Origin: an uncultured Eubacteriales bacterium
GTDB taxonomy: Bacteria; Bacillota; Clostridia; Oscillospirales; CAG-382
Direction of reading: 5' to 3'
Assembly (NCBI GenBank): GCA_900546385.1
Contig: URCT01000078.1
Coordinates: 1 to 12,510 of the forward strand
DNA length: 12,510 nucleotides
Notes under the pieces: model-generated
Databases searched by the model: none
Told to the model about the DNA's origin: nothing
What the model saw: the letters and a program-made list of their open reading frames with translations, nothing else
Position numbers and translations under genes: made by a program
In this document: positions 6,424 to 12,510 of the stretch, in pieces
Position numbering within the stretch: the stretch's first letter is position 1
Layout of the letters: every line of letters starts with the position of its first letter

Positions 6424-6452
6424 ATCATACCATGTTTTTTCGGATTTGTCAA
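6424..6452 (-). promoter_or_regulatory. Near-consensus sigma-A promoter P1
   Basis: On the minus strand the elements are TTGACA (6452-6447), a 17-nt spacer and TATGAT (6429-6424). This is one of the best promoters in the window, yet it lies about 210 nt before the first large gene (6206). The start site would fall near 6417, almost on an ATG at 6418. Confidence 0.75.
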
Positions 6453-6473
6453 TCGGTTATCGGTTATTTTTTG

Positions 6474-6501
6474 AAAAAACGGTAAAAATTTACGGTTTTT
6501 T
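6474..6501. repeat. AT-rich imperfect inverted repeat in the 379-bp gap
   Basis: Thirteen-nt arms (AAAAAACGGTAAA and TTTACGGTTTTTT) are separated by 2 nt, with a single G-G mismatch. It lies between promoter P1 and the strong terminator of the Cys-rich gene. It could be a second, weak terminator or a protein site. The rest of the 6207-6585 gap holds promoters P1 and P2, the 23-aa ORF and the terminator at 6525-6555. Confidence 0.45.
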
Positions 6502-6524
6502 CGGTTCTCATGAGCGGTATGCGC

Positions 6525-6555
6525 AAAAAGGCAAGCCGCGGCAAAGGCCGCGGCT
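6525..6555 (-). terminator. Strong intrinsic terminator of the Cys-rich protein gene
   Basis: A 9-bp all-but-one-GC stem (AGCCGCGGC 6534-6542 with GCCGCGGCT 6547-6555) has a 4-nt loop. On the minus strand it is followed by TGCC and five Ts (6529-6525). It begins about 30 nt past the stop codon at 6586. Confidence 0.85.
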
Positions 6556-6585
6556 CGACGAAAAAGAGCAGAAAAGGCGTTATGC

Positions 6586-7509
6586 TTATTGGCAGCGTTT
6601 GTTAAAGCAGCTTTTGGCGGTGGAAGCGGTTGTTTCGCCAAGGACATCTGAGGGATTGCAGGTGTCATTCGAACCGGCGATGCCGTTCGAAATTGCGCCG
6701 CCGAGCGACGGCGGATAGAATTCGCAGGTCGGGAAGCTCATGTTGTTGAACACCGAGCACGGATCGGTTTCCGAAAGGACATTGCTGTTTTTATCGGGAA
6801 TGCAATAGTCTGCCGCGTTGATAACCAGCGACACCGGACGCTGCATCCGGATCATGGAGAAGAGTCCCAGCGTGACATACAGGCACTTCATGCCGTTTTC
6901 ATCGCACGGAACCACGCCGCAGGCATTGCAAACGCTTTCCGGGACCTGATTCGGCGAGCAGCAGCATACGCCGCAGCGGCAGGTTCTGTCCACAAGTTTT
7001 ACCGAAAGGCAGATGGGAGTGGCAACCTCCAAAACCACCTTGGGAAGATTGGTGCTGTAAGCGACGGGCGGCACGCCGGGCATATTGTTATTGCAGAAAT
7101 CCGACGTGAAAATGCCGACATTTCCTTCACTGCCGAACATAATGACCTGCTTGTCGTACACGGCGATGCCGCAGAATTCCTGTGCCGGTGCATACGGAAT
7201 GGTCGCCTCGAAGCAGATACGGAAATAGAATCGGATATCCACGGCGTAATAACCGCGGTTGAACGCCACATCGCTTACGGATATGTTCGCCCAGATAACG
7301 TCTGCGCATTTGCAGCGGAGATTGGTCGCATGGTCGATGGCGGATTGCCCGTTCTGATCGACAAACACTCTCAAATCCTCGATGCAGTCCTTGTCTCTTG
7401 CCGAATCGTATATTTTATCGACGTTGATGCACGTCGATTTATCCGTATTGGTTCCGGCGCCGCCGATGCCGAAGCAGCCGCACAGCGAAGAATTATTTTT
7501 TTCAGACAT
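6586..7509 (-). CDS. Cys-rich protein, probable spore coat/outer-layer protein
   Basis: A 307-aa protein with 25 Cys (8%) and no signal peptide or membrane helix. It begins with a Gly/Cys segment (LCGCFGIGGAG). A segment CINVDKIYDSARDKDCIEDL at 27-46 resembles clostridial proteins of unknown function. A dense Cys cluster lies at 177-209 (CRCGVCCC, then CNAC), followed by a Pro/Asn/Ser-rich tail ending FNKRCQ. Such a make-up fits a disulfide-crosslinked or metal-binding structural protein. A spore role is inferred from the sigma-K-like promoter at 7568-7596 and from nearby yunB; no coat family is clearly recognised. ATG 7509 has an ideal AGGAGG SD (7523-7518) with spacing of about 8 nt. It is monocistronic, with its own promoter and a strong terminator. 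Confidence 0.75.
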   Translation of the reverse strand: MSEKNNSSLCGCFGIGGAGTNTDKSTCINVDKIYDSARDKDCIEDLRVFVDQNGQSAIDHATNLRCKCADVIWANISVSDVAFNRGYYAVDIRFYFRICFEATIPYAPAQEFCGIAVYDKQVIMFGSEGNVGIFTSDFCNNNMPGVPPVAYSTNLPKVVLEVATPICLSVKLVDRTCRCGVCCCSPNQVPESVCNACGVVPCDENGMKCLYVTLGLFSMIRMQRPVSLVINAADYCIPDKNSNVLSETDPCSVFNNMSFPTCEFYPPSLGGAISNGIAGSNDTCNPSDVLGETTASTAKSCFNKRCQ

Positions 7510-7544
7510 TTAACAGACCTCCTATTTGGTTTGAAAGCAAACTG

Positions 7545-7565
7545 ACAAAAGCCGCTTGCTTTTGT
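7545..7565 (-). promoter_or_regulatory. Hairpin at the 5' end of the Cys-rich gene transcript
   Basis: An 8-bp perfect stem (ACAAAAGC/GCTTTTGT) with a 5-nt loop lies just after the sigma-K-like -10, at or near the predicted start of the mRNA. It could stabilise the 5' end of the message. It has no T-run, so it is not a terminator. Confidence 0.4.
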
Positions 7566-7567
7566 TG

Positions 7568-7596
7568 TAGTGTATGCAGGCAGGCGTTGTTTGGTG
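7568..7596 (-). promoter_or_regulatory. Sigma-K-type promoter
   Basis: On the minus strand CACC (7596-7593), a 16-nt spacer and CATACACTA (7576-7568, preceded by G) match the known sigma-K consensus (mACm at -35, gCATAnnnTA at -10). The -10 also fits the sigma-E form CATACANT, but the AC-type -35 favours sigma-K. The predicted start is about 50 nt before ATG 7509. Late mother-cell expression of the Cys-rich gene follows from this. Confidence 0.65.
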
Positions 7597-7618
7597 TCCG
7601 AATGACGGGAATTTCGAG

Positions 7619-7655
7619 AAAAAAGCCGTGCGTCAGGAATCCCGGCACACGGCTT
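7619..7655 (-). terminator. Intrinsic terminator of the GH127 gene
   Basis: An 8-bp stem (AAGCCGTG 7623-7630 with CACGGCTT 7648-7655) has a 17-nt loop that can pair further. On the minus strand the stem ends in TT and is followed by TTTTCTCG. It starts about 15 nt past the stop at 7670, so the Cys-rich gene downstream needs its own promoter. Confidence 0.75.
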
Positions 7656-7669
7656 GGAAGAATCTTCGT

Positions 7670-9994
7670 TTATGCGTTTTCGATAAGGAACATGGCGTTG
7701 ACCGAAATGTTGACCGACGGGACGTATACGTCGAACTTCTTGTCGGTTCCCGGGTCAAGCGCATACAGGCGGTACTTGGGCGAACCGAAAATGCGCCACA
7801 GGTGGCAGCCGGTCGTTTTGTGGAGGATCTCATAGCGGTTCTGAACGAACGGGCGGATCTGCCACTTCTGGCAGTCGCAATCCAGTTTTTCGGTAAAGTA
7901 AGCCGTATCGTCGGCGTTTTCGCCCTTTAAGGTGAGATAGCGGCCATCTGCCGAACGGATATAGTAATAGCCGTCGCCGGTTTCTTCAAGCGTGAAAATA
8001 TCGCGTTTTTCATTCGACTGCTCGCCATGGAGAGCGTTTTCCTCGTCCACCGTGCAATAATCCGGGTTGCAGTGCGTCATGCAGTTTAAGTATACCGGCT
8101 TTGAAAAATCGACGCTCCAATAATTCTTGGTTGCCATCCATGCCGTCATGACCGAATCCTTGTTCCAGGTTTTGCCGGCGCTGGCATAGTCGATCATGGT
8201 GATGAACGAGCCGTCCTTCATGGGTACGGCATATTCCATATTCACGTCAAAATGCGCGGTTTTGGTGGGTTTTACCTCGACAAAGCCCTCGGCGTCCTCA
8301 GCGATATCCACCGGGATATCGATCTTTTCGCCGAGTCTTGCGTCACGCGCTAAAACGACCGGGCCTTTGTACAGAGCGACAAAATCCTTGGCGTGGACGC
8401 TGTTGCCGTCGCGGCGGTAGGTGCGCACGCGCACGTCAAGGTCGAGCTCGACCGTATCCCCGTCTTCCCAGGCACGCTCGATGGTATAATAGCCGTTTAC
8501 TGCATTGACCGGCGTTTCGCCGTTAACCGAAACGGTGGCATATTTGCAGAACGACGGAATGCGCACGGTAAATTTGAAGCTTTCGCCGGCAGCGCCGTCA
8601 AGCGTCATCTTCACCTTGCCGCAAGCCGGATATTCCGTATCGACATCGATTGTCAGCGCGCGTCCGTCGGGCGTTTCGGTATGGATCTTGCCCGGCAGAT
8701 ACAGGTTCATGCAAACGCCGTCCTTGGCAAGCATAGCCGAAGAAAGCGGAATGAGCGCCGTTCCGGCAGCGCCGATGCAGGCGCAGCAGCCGTAATAGCC
8801 TTGCTTCATGACCTGGAAGCCGCCGGTCGAACGGGCGCGCGTGCCATACATAAGCGGGCTGTAGCTGTCAAACGGGAAGCCGACAAGCACGCCCTTAATC
8901 TTATAGGAATTGACCGCGCCGAGCATGGCGTTATATGCCGAAAGCTCGATAGCGTCGGCAAAGGCGACATCGCCCGTGATGGACAGCAGCTGGTTGCAGT
9001 ATTTCATCCACGTAACCGTGACGCAGGTTTCCTGCATAATGCCATAATAATCGGTACGAAGCTGATTCTTTGCGGAATTATCGAACAGTTCGTGCGTACA
9101 GCCCGAGCAGCCGATGATGGTGATATCGGAATTCATGACGCGTTTGGCGAAGTTAACGACTGCCGTCTTATACTTTTCGATACCGGTCACGCGGTAATAT
9201 TCGAGAAGTCCCTCAAAGCAGCTCATCATTTCATAGGCCTTGTTGGTGCGGTATTCATACGGGTCGAGCTTATCCTCATAGGCCATTTCAAAGACATTGC
9301 CTTCGGACACGCCGCCGCATTCGACGATATACGTTGCGTAGTCAAAATACTTCTTTTCGCCGGTAATGTTGTATAAACGCATATACGGCTCAAGAATCGA
9401 GCTGGAATTCAGTCCGAGCCAGTTGCGCGTACATTTGGTGATGAGCTTCTTGCCGTCCTCTTCGCGGCCGACATGTGCCATGATGTAGTCGGCATGGCGG
9501 CAGATGGCTTCGATGATACGGCCGGCAAGGCGTTCGTCCTTACAGATATCCAGGAAGTATTCAAAGCCCAAAAGGATGTATTTGCGGCCCCAAAGATCCC
9601 AGCCGTCGAATTCTTTATCCACGCTGTAGGTTGTGAAGCGTCCGTCCGGCTGTTGCGCGGAAAGCATATCGAGCACCGTTCCGACAAGCGTATCGTATAA
9701 AACCTCATCCTTGGTATATTCATAGGTAAAGACCGAGCCGCGCATCATTTTGCCCCAGTATTCGCATTTCCAACCGAGGTTCTGGTCATCCGGGAACGTG
9801 CGGTACTGTTCGACGAACATACGCCAGGTATCGGCGTTAATCAAAAATTCGTCCTGAATCAGGCGTGCGGAGCGATCCGCCATGCCCTTGTAGTTAAAGG
9901 CACCGGCCGGCATTTGGAAAAGCACGTCGGTTTTTAAGCGCGGAGCATATGATGTTCCCTTGCGGCACAGCGCATGAATGGCAGTGTTTTTCAT
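7670..9994 (-). CDS. GH127-type beta-L-arabinofuranosidase with C-terminal beta-trefoil-like domain
   Basis: A 774-aa cytoplasmic enzyme (no signal peptide) of the DUF1680/GH127 group, which removes beta-L-arabinofuranose from plant hydroxyproline-rich glycoproteins or related glycans. Residues about 25-430 form the (alpha/alpha)6 barrel. The zinc-cysteine site of the family is intact: Glu322 and Cys324 in QETCVT, and Cys403-Cys404 in YGCCAC. In the characterised enzyme HypBA1 the first Cys of this pair is the nucleophile. Glu302 (THELFDN) is a candidate acid/base. Beta-sandwich domains follow to about 655. Residues 665-757 look like a ricin/CBM13-type trefoil, with GYYYIRSADGRYLTL and then QKWQI. 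Start: ATG 9994 has an SD (AAAGGA) 12 nt upstream; the frame extends to a GTG at 10030, but that segment contains the SD. It is flanked by its own promoter and terminator. Confidence 0.88.
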   Translation of the reverse strand: MKNTAIHALCRKGTSYAPRLKTDVLFQMPAGAFNYKGMADRSARLIQDEFLINADTWRMFVEQYRTFPDDQNLGWKCEYWGKMMRGSVFTYEYTKDEVLYDTLVGTVLDMLSAQQPDGRFTTYSVDKEFDGWDLWGRKYILLGFEYFLDICKDERLAGRIIEAICRHADYIMAHVGREEDGKKLITKCTRNWLGLNSSSILEPYMRLYNITGEKKYFDYATYIVECGGVSEGNVFEMAYEDKLDPYEYRTNKAYEMMSCFEGLLEYYRVTGIEKYKTAVVNFAKRVMNSDITIIGCSGCTHELFDNSAKNQLRTDYYGIMQETCVTVTWMKYCNQLLSITGDVAFADAIELSAYNAMLGAVNSYKIKGVLVGFPFDSYSPLMYGTRARSTGGFQVMKQGYYGCCACIGAAGTALIPLSSAMLAKDGVCMNLYLPGKIHTETPDGRALTIDVDTEYPACGKVKMTLDGAAGESFKFTVRIPSFCKYATVSVNGETPVNAVNGYYTIERAWEDGDTVELDLDVRVRTYRRDGNSVHAKDFVALYKGPVVLARDARLGEKIDIPVDIAEDAEGFVEVKPTKTAHFDVNMEYAVPMKDGSFITMIDYASAGKTWNKDSVMTAWMATKNYWSVDFSKPVYLNCMTHCNPDYCTVDEENALHGEQSNEKRDIFTLEETGDGYYYIRSADGRYLTLKGENADDTAYFTEKLDCDCQKWQIRPFVQNRYEILHKTTGCHLWRIFGSPKYRLYALDPGTDKKFDVYVPSVNISVNAMFLIENA

Positions 9995-10024
9995 AGTTGT
10001 TTGGTATCCTTTCTTGGTTTTGTG

Positions 10025-10048
10025 CGGCACGCGGTCGAACCGCGGCCG
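10025..10048 (-). promoter_or_regulatory. GC-rich leader hairpin before the GH127 gene
   Basis: On the minus strand a 10-bp stem with a single bulged base (CGGC and CGCGGT paired with ACCGCG and GCCG) closes on a 3-nt loop. It lies in the roughly 80-nt leader, about 12 nt upstream of the SD. It may stabilise the mRNA or tune initiation. There is no T-run, so it is not a simple attenuator. Confidence 0.5.
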
Positions 10049-10081
10049 TCAAGTCAAATGCTGTACATAAAACATACGTTT

Positions 10082-10110
10082 ACTATACCATGACCGCGCG
10101 GGAAAGTCAA
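10082..10110 (-). promoter_or_regulatory. Sigma-A promoter of the GH127 gene
   Basis: On the minus strand the elements are TTGACT (10110-10105), a 17-nt spacer and TATAGT (10087-10082). Transcription would start near 10075. An AAAC-gtat-GTTT inverted repeat directly after the -10 could be an operator for a repressor, but it is short. Confidence 0.75.
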
Positions 10111-10185
10111 TAGATTTTGGCTTTTTTCCCAAGTTTTCGGAAGTTTTTGATTTTTCATCGTTTTCCGAATTTTCATGTTTCGGAC

Positions 10186-10214
10186 TTGTTTTATCGCAGA
10201 ATGTGTGTTATACT
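10186..10214 (+). promoter_or_regulatory. Sigma-A promoter of the membrane protein-HAD-NrnA operon
   Basis: TTGTTT (10186-10191), a 17-nt spacer and TATACT (10209-10214) are present, with an extended TG just before the -10. The predicted start is near 10221, about 50 nt before ATG 10272. It is divergent from the GH127 promoter; the bases between are AT-rich with no gene. Confidence 0.65.
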
Positions 10215-10271
10215 TCATAGATAAATATAGGAAACCATCGGATACGATACGTTTTTGGGGCAGAGGGACAC

Positions 10272-10802
10272 ATGAAACTACGAAAAACCATCCGCACCAC
10301 AGCTTATTCCGCCGTGCTGGCGGCTCTTGTGAGCGTGCTTGTCATTATCGGCAGCACGTTTGATATGCTTGACCTTTCCTGCGCTGCGGCGGCATCGCTT
10401 GTCATTCATCTGTGTTTGACGGAGATCGACGCAAAGCACGCATTCATGATTTATGCGTGTGCGGCCATTCTCTCGTTTCTCGCGTCGCCCATGCGTTCAT
10501 GCACGCTTTACTTTGCGGCGTTTTTCGGATACTATCCGCTTGTCCGCGCCTTTTTGGCAAAGCACCTGCGAAGCAAAAAGCTCTACTATTTACTGTTATT
10601 TATCCTCTACAATGTCGTCATGCTTGCGCTGTTTTTCCTGTTCAAGGGCATTTTCGGAATTCAGGATGAGCCGCCGTTTATGTATGTGCTGCTGCTTTTA
10701 GCGTCCAATTTGTTTTTCGGCTGTTTTGAGCTGTTGACCGGGCGTATTAAGATATTATTTGACTATAAAATCAAAAAGCATTTCAAAAAGCACAAAGAAT
10801 GA
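10272..10802 (+). CDS. Six-helix integral membrane protein, function unknown
   Basis: A 176-aa, strongly hydrophobic protein with about six membrane segments (near residues 10-28, 33-50, 55-73, 79-95, 104-128 and 134-153) and a very basic C-terminal tail (KIKKHFKKHKE). Size and helix number resemble small-molecule transporter subunits such as ECF S-components, but no family signature is recognised. The segment FFGYYPLVRAFL is a distinctive polar/aromatic stretch in the fourth helix. ATG 10272 follows an AGAGGG SD at 5 nt. It is the first gene of an operon: the HAD gene begins 15 nt after its stop. The neighbours suggest, but do not show, a housekeeping role. Confidence 0.75.
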   Translation: MKLRKTIRTTAYSAVLAALVSVLVIIGSTFDMLDLSCAAAASLVIHLCLTEIDAKHAFMIYACAAILSFLASPMRSCTLYFAAFFGYYPLVRAFLAKHLRSKKLYYLLLFILYNVVMLALFFLFKGIFGIQDEPPFMYVLLLLASNLFFGCFELLTGRIKILFDYKIKKHFKKHKE

Positions 10803-10817
10803 CCGAAAGGAAGCATC

Positions 10818-11471
10818 ATGCAAATTCTAAACGCGATATTTGACCTGGACGGCACACTCATCGACTCCATGCCCGTCTGGCGAAAGATCCAAGTCGATGC
10901 CATCGAAGAAAACACCGGCATAAAGCTCACGAAAACCGAACGGCAAACGTGTATGCAATACCCGTATTTCGAAGCCTTAGACAAACTCCGTGACAGATTT
11001 CCCGCAGGCTGCGACCGTGGATATGTTTTCCGCCAAAGCATGGAGCGTATGGCAAAGGTATACAGAGAGGGTTCGATCCCTTTCAAGCCCCTGGCAAAAG
11101 AATATCTGATGTTCTTAAAAGAGCATGGCTGCGGTGTGGGGCTTTCCACGGCAACGCCGAAGGAGCTGTGCGTCCCTTATCTAAAGCTTACGGGCGTCTA
11201 TGATTTATTTGACTGTATCTTCACGGAAGAAGAAATCAAAGTAAGCAAATCCGTAGGGCCTGCCGTATACGACGCATCGCTTGCATTTTTAGGCGGCACA
11301 AAAGAGAATTCGGCAATTTTCGAGGACACGCTAAGCTGCATCCGCACCTGCAAGAAAAACGGGTATTACACCGTTGCGATTGCAGAATCGCTGACGCCGC
11401 CCGAATATCTTGCCGAAATCAAGCCGCTTGCCGACCGCTATATTCAATCTTACAAGGAAATGATGCACTAA
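10818..11471 (+). CDS. HAD-superfamily phosphatase (subfamily IA type)
   Basis: A 217-aa cytoplasmic hydrolase. Motif I is FDLDGTLIDS (Asp9 nucleophile, Asp11 acid/base). A helical cap follows (about 18-85). Motif II is GLSTATP (Ser110/Thr111), motif III is Lys144, and motif IV is FEDT (Glu169-Asp170). This is the layout of phosphoglycolate phosphatase/beta-phosphoglucomutase-like enzymes. The usual KPxP after motif III reads KSVGP here, a one-residue insertion that may alter the loop near the active site. The substrate is not predictable. ATG 10818 has an AAAGGA SD 6 nt upstream. The NrnA gene starts 1 nt after the stop, so translation is probably coupled. Confidence 0.87.
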   Translation: MQILNAIFDLDGTLIDSMPVWRKIQVDAIEENTGIKLTKTERQTCMQYPYFEALDKLRDRFPAGCDRGYVFRQSMERMAKVYREGSIPFKPLAKEYLMFLKEHGCGVGLSTATPKELCVPYLKLTGVYDLFDCIFTEEEIKVSKSVGPAVYDASLAFLGGTKENSAIFEDTLSCIRTCKKNGYYTVAIAESLTPPEYLAEIKPLADRYIQSYKEMMH

Positions 11472-11472
11472 T

Positions 11473-12480
11473 ATGAACTACAACCGGTTAAACGATATCT
11501 TACAGTTAGTTTCCGACCATACGTCGTTTCTCATCCTCATCCACGACAAGCCCGACGGCGATGCGCTCGGTTCGGGCACGGCGTTGGCACTGTTTTTGAA
11601 AAAGCTCGGCAAAGAAAGTGCCGTGCTTTCCCCTTGCCCGTTTCAAAAGCGGTTAGAATTCATCAAAAGTCCCTCTGTGTGCTATTTTGAGGGATACGAC
11701 GCTTTCGAAGCAAGCGGTTTTTCTTATGATTTCATCGTCAGTGTCGATGTGGCCTCGGATGAACTGATCGAAACCGTTTCTTCACGCCTGCCGCAAAGCA
11801 TCGACCTTGCCATCGATCACCACCGCGTCAACACGGTGACGGCTGCCGAAAAATACGTCGATGCCGAAGCTTCCGCTGCCGGCGAGATTTTGTTTTCGCT
11901 GTTTTCCATGTATGCCATGATCACCAACCGCGAAATTTTCGATAAAGAGCTCTGCGAAGCCTTGTATGCTTCGATCGCCTCCGACACCGGCTGCTTTAAG
12001 TACAGCAACACCACAGCCGCAACGCATGACATTGCCGCCAAGCTCTTAAGCATCGGCATTGCCGCCGCCGAAATCAACCGTCAGCTGTTTGACAGCCGCA
12101 CCCGTGCACAGATTGCCGTGGAACGGCTTGCGCTCTCCAGCCTGCAATTCTTTTATGACGGCCGTTTGGCAATCGTCGTCATGGATTTGGAGGAGCTTGC
12201 CGCCATCGGTGCCACCGACGACGACACCGACACGATCTCCCAGCTTGCGCGCATGATTGAAGGCGTTCAGATCGGCGTACTCATGCGCGAGAAAAAATTT
12301 GAAGACGGCACGCGCGGCTACAAATTCTCGGTACGCTCCAACGGAGACACCGATATTTCGGCTCTTTGCGCCGTGTTTGGCGGCGGCGGACATCAAAAGG
12401 CCGCCGGATGCACCATTCGCGCAGACAAGAAAACCGCACTTGAAAAATTCGCAAAAGAAGCAAAAAACTATTTGGTATAA
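11473..12480 (+). CDS. nrnA: DHH/DHHA1 phosphoesterase, NrnA-type nanoRNase/pAp phosphatase
   Basis: A 335-aa protein with the full bacterial NrnA layout. The DHH domain has HDKPDGDALGSG (His24, Asp28, Asp30), VSVDVAS (Asp92), DHH at 115-117 and Asp171 in SDTGCF. These are the Mn2+ ligands of the family. The DHHA1 substrate-binding domain ends in FGGGGHQKAAG (Gly303-His307). NrnA degrades 2-5-nt RNAs and dephosphorylates 3'-phosphoadenosine 5'-phosphate in the cytosol. Length matches the family and no catalytic residue is missing. ATG 11473 lies 1 nt after the HAD stop; the nearest SD-like AAGGA is about 14 nt upstream, so initiation probably depends on coupling. In many Firmicutes nrnA lies with rbfA and truB; here the gene before it is a HAD phosphatase instead. 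Confidence 0.92.
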   Translation: MNYNRLNDILQLVSDHTSFLILIHDKPDGDALGSGTALALFLKKLGKESAVLSPCPFQKRLEFIKSPSVCYFEGYDAFEASGFSYDFIVSVDVASDELIETVSSRLPQSIDLAIDHHRVNTVTAAEKYVDAEASAAGEILFSLFSMYAMITNREIFDKELCEALYASIASDTGCFKYSNTTAATHDIAAKLLSIGIAAAEINRQLFDSRTRAQIAVERLALSSLQFFYDGRLAIVVMDLEELAAIGATDDDTDTISQLARMIEGVQIGVLMREKKFEDGTRGYKFSVRSNGDTDISALCAVFGGGGHQKAAGCTIRADKKTALEKFAKEAKNYLV

Positions 12481-12498
12481 ATTTCGGCAAACAAACGC

Positions 12499-12509
12499 CG
12501 GAGGATATG
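12499..12509 (+). promoter_or_regulatory. Ribosome-binding site and start codon of the next gene (cut by the window edge)
   Basis: CGGAGG (12499-12504) is followed 2 nt later by ATG at 12507, 26 nt after the nrnA stop. It suggests that the operon continues. The spacing is short, so the true start may lie beyond the edge. The identity cannot be read; truB is a common neighbour of nrnA in Firmicutes (inference). Confidence 0.4.
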
Positions 12510-12510
12510 C

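Noticed and set aside
6447..6470. ATCGGTT direct repeats near promoter P1 as an iteron or operator array
   Set aside because: Only two adjacent 7-bp copies are present, too few to support an array or an origin.
8393..9376. Long plus-strand open frame (327 codons) opposite the GH127 gene
   Set aside because: It is antisense to a well-supported enzyme gene, shows no recognisable motif, and has no promoter or SD of note. High-GC third positions of the real gene keep the frame open.
1..12510. CRISPR array, insertion sequence, tRNA or phage genes
   Set aside because: No regularly spaced repeats, transposase or integrase motifs, tRNA-like cloverleaf or phage structural genes were seen on either strand.

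Overview
The window looks like a piece of an endospore-forming Clostridia (Firmicutes) chromosome of medium GC, probably a gut-type Oscillospirales/Ruminococcaceae-like organism. The reasons are strong AAAGGA/AGGAGG Shine-Dalgarno (SD) sites, intrinsic terminators after several genes, a YunB-type sporulation protein, a sigma-K-like promoter in front of a Cys-rich protein, and carbohydrate-active enzymes of gut Firmicutes type. The taxonomy is inferred; no rRNA or tRNA gene is visible. No mobile element, CRISPR array or phage gene was found.

Layout. The plus strand opens with the 3' end of an ApbE-type flavin transferase (to 425) and a 666-aa putative glycoside hydrolase of the GHL6 plus beta-galactosidase-trimerisation type (495-2495). 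A bidirectional terminator separates this from a long minus-strand block. Read in its own direction, right to left, that block holds: a GH127-type beta-L-arabinofuranosidase (9994-7670); a Cys-rich probable spore-layer protein (7509-6586); a two-gene unit of a single-pass membrane protein and an MBL-fold hydrolase (6206-4765); a membrane-anchored surface protein with a C-terminal anchor (4571-3348); and yunB (3199-2558). Terminators and promoters visible between them suggest mostly separate transcription units. From 10186 the plus strand carries a promoter and a tight three-gene operon: a six-helix membrane protein, a HAD phosphatase and an NrnA-type DHH/DHHA1 phosphoesterase. A strong SD and ATG at the right edge suggest the operon continues.

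How the genes relate. The two putative glycosidases have no signal peptide, so they probably act on imported plant-type oligosaccharides, perhaps arabinose-containing ones. They are not in one operon. YunB and the Cys-rich protein point to the sporulation programme in the mother cell. NrnA degrades nanoRNA and pAp; the co-transcribed HAD enzyme is a small-molecule phosphatase of unknown substrate.

The parts most worth a second look are regulatory. (1) The surface-protein gene has its only good SD about 40 nt upstream of its ATG. A 10-bp hairpin lies between them, and a 12-codon leader ORF ends in an ATGA overlap. (2) A near-perfect sigma-K promoter precedes the Cys-rich gene. (3) Two near-consensus promoters lie in tandem in the 379-bp gap before the 6206-5568 gene, with a small ORF between them.
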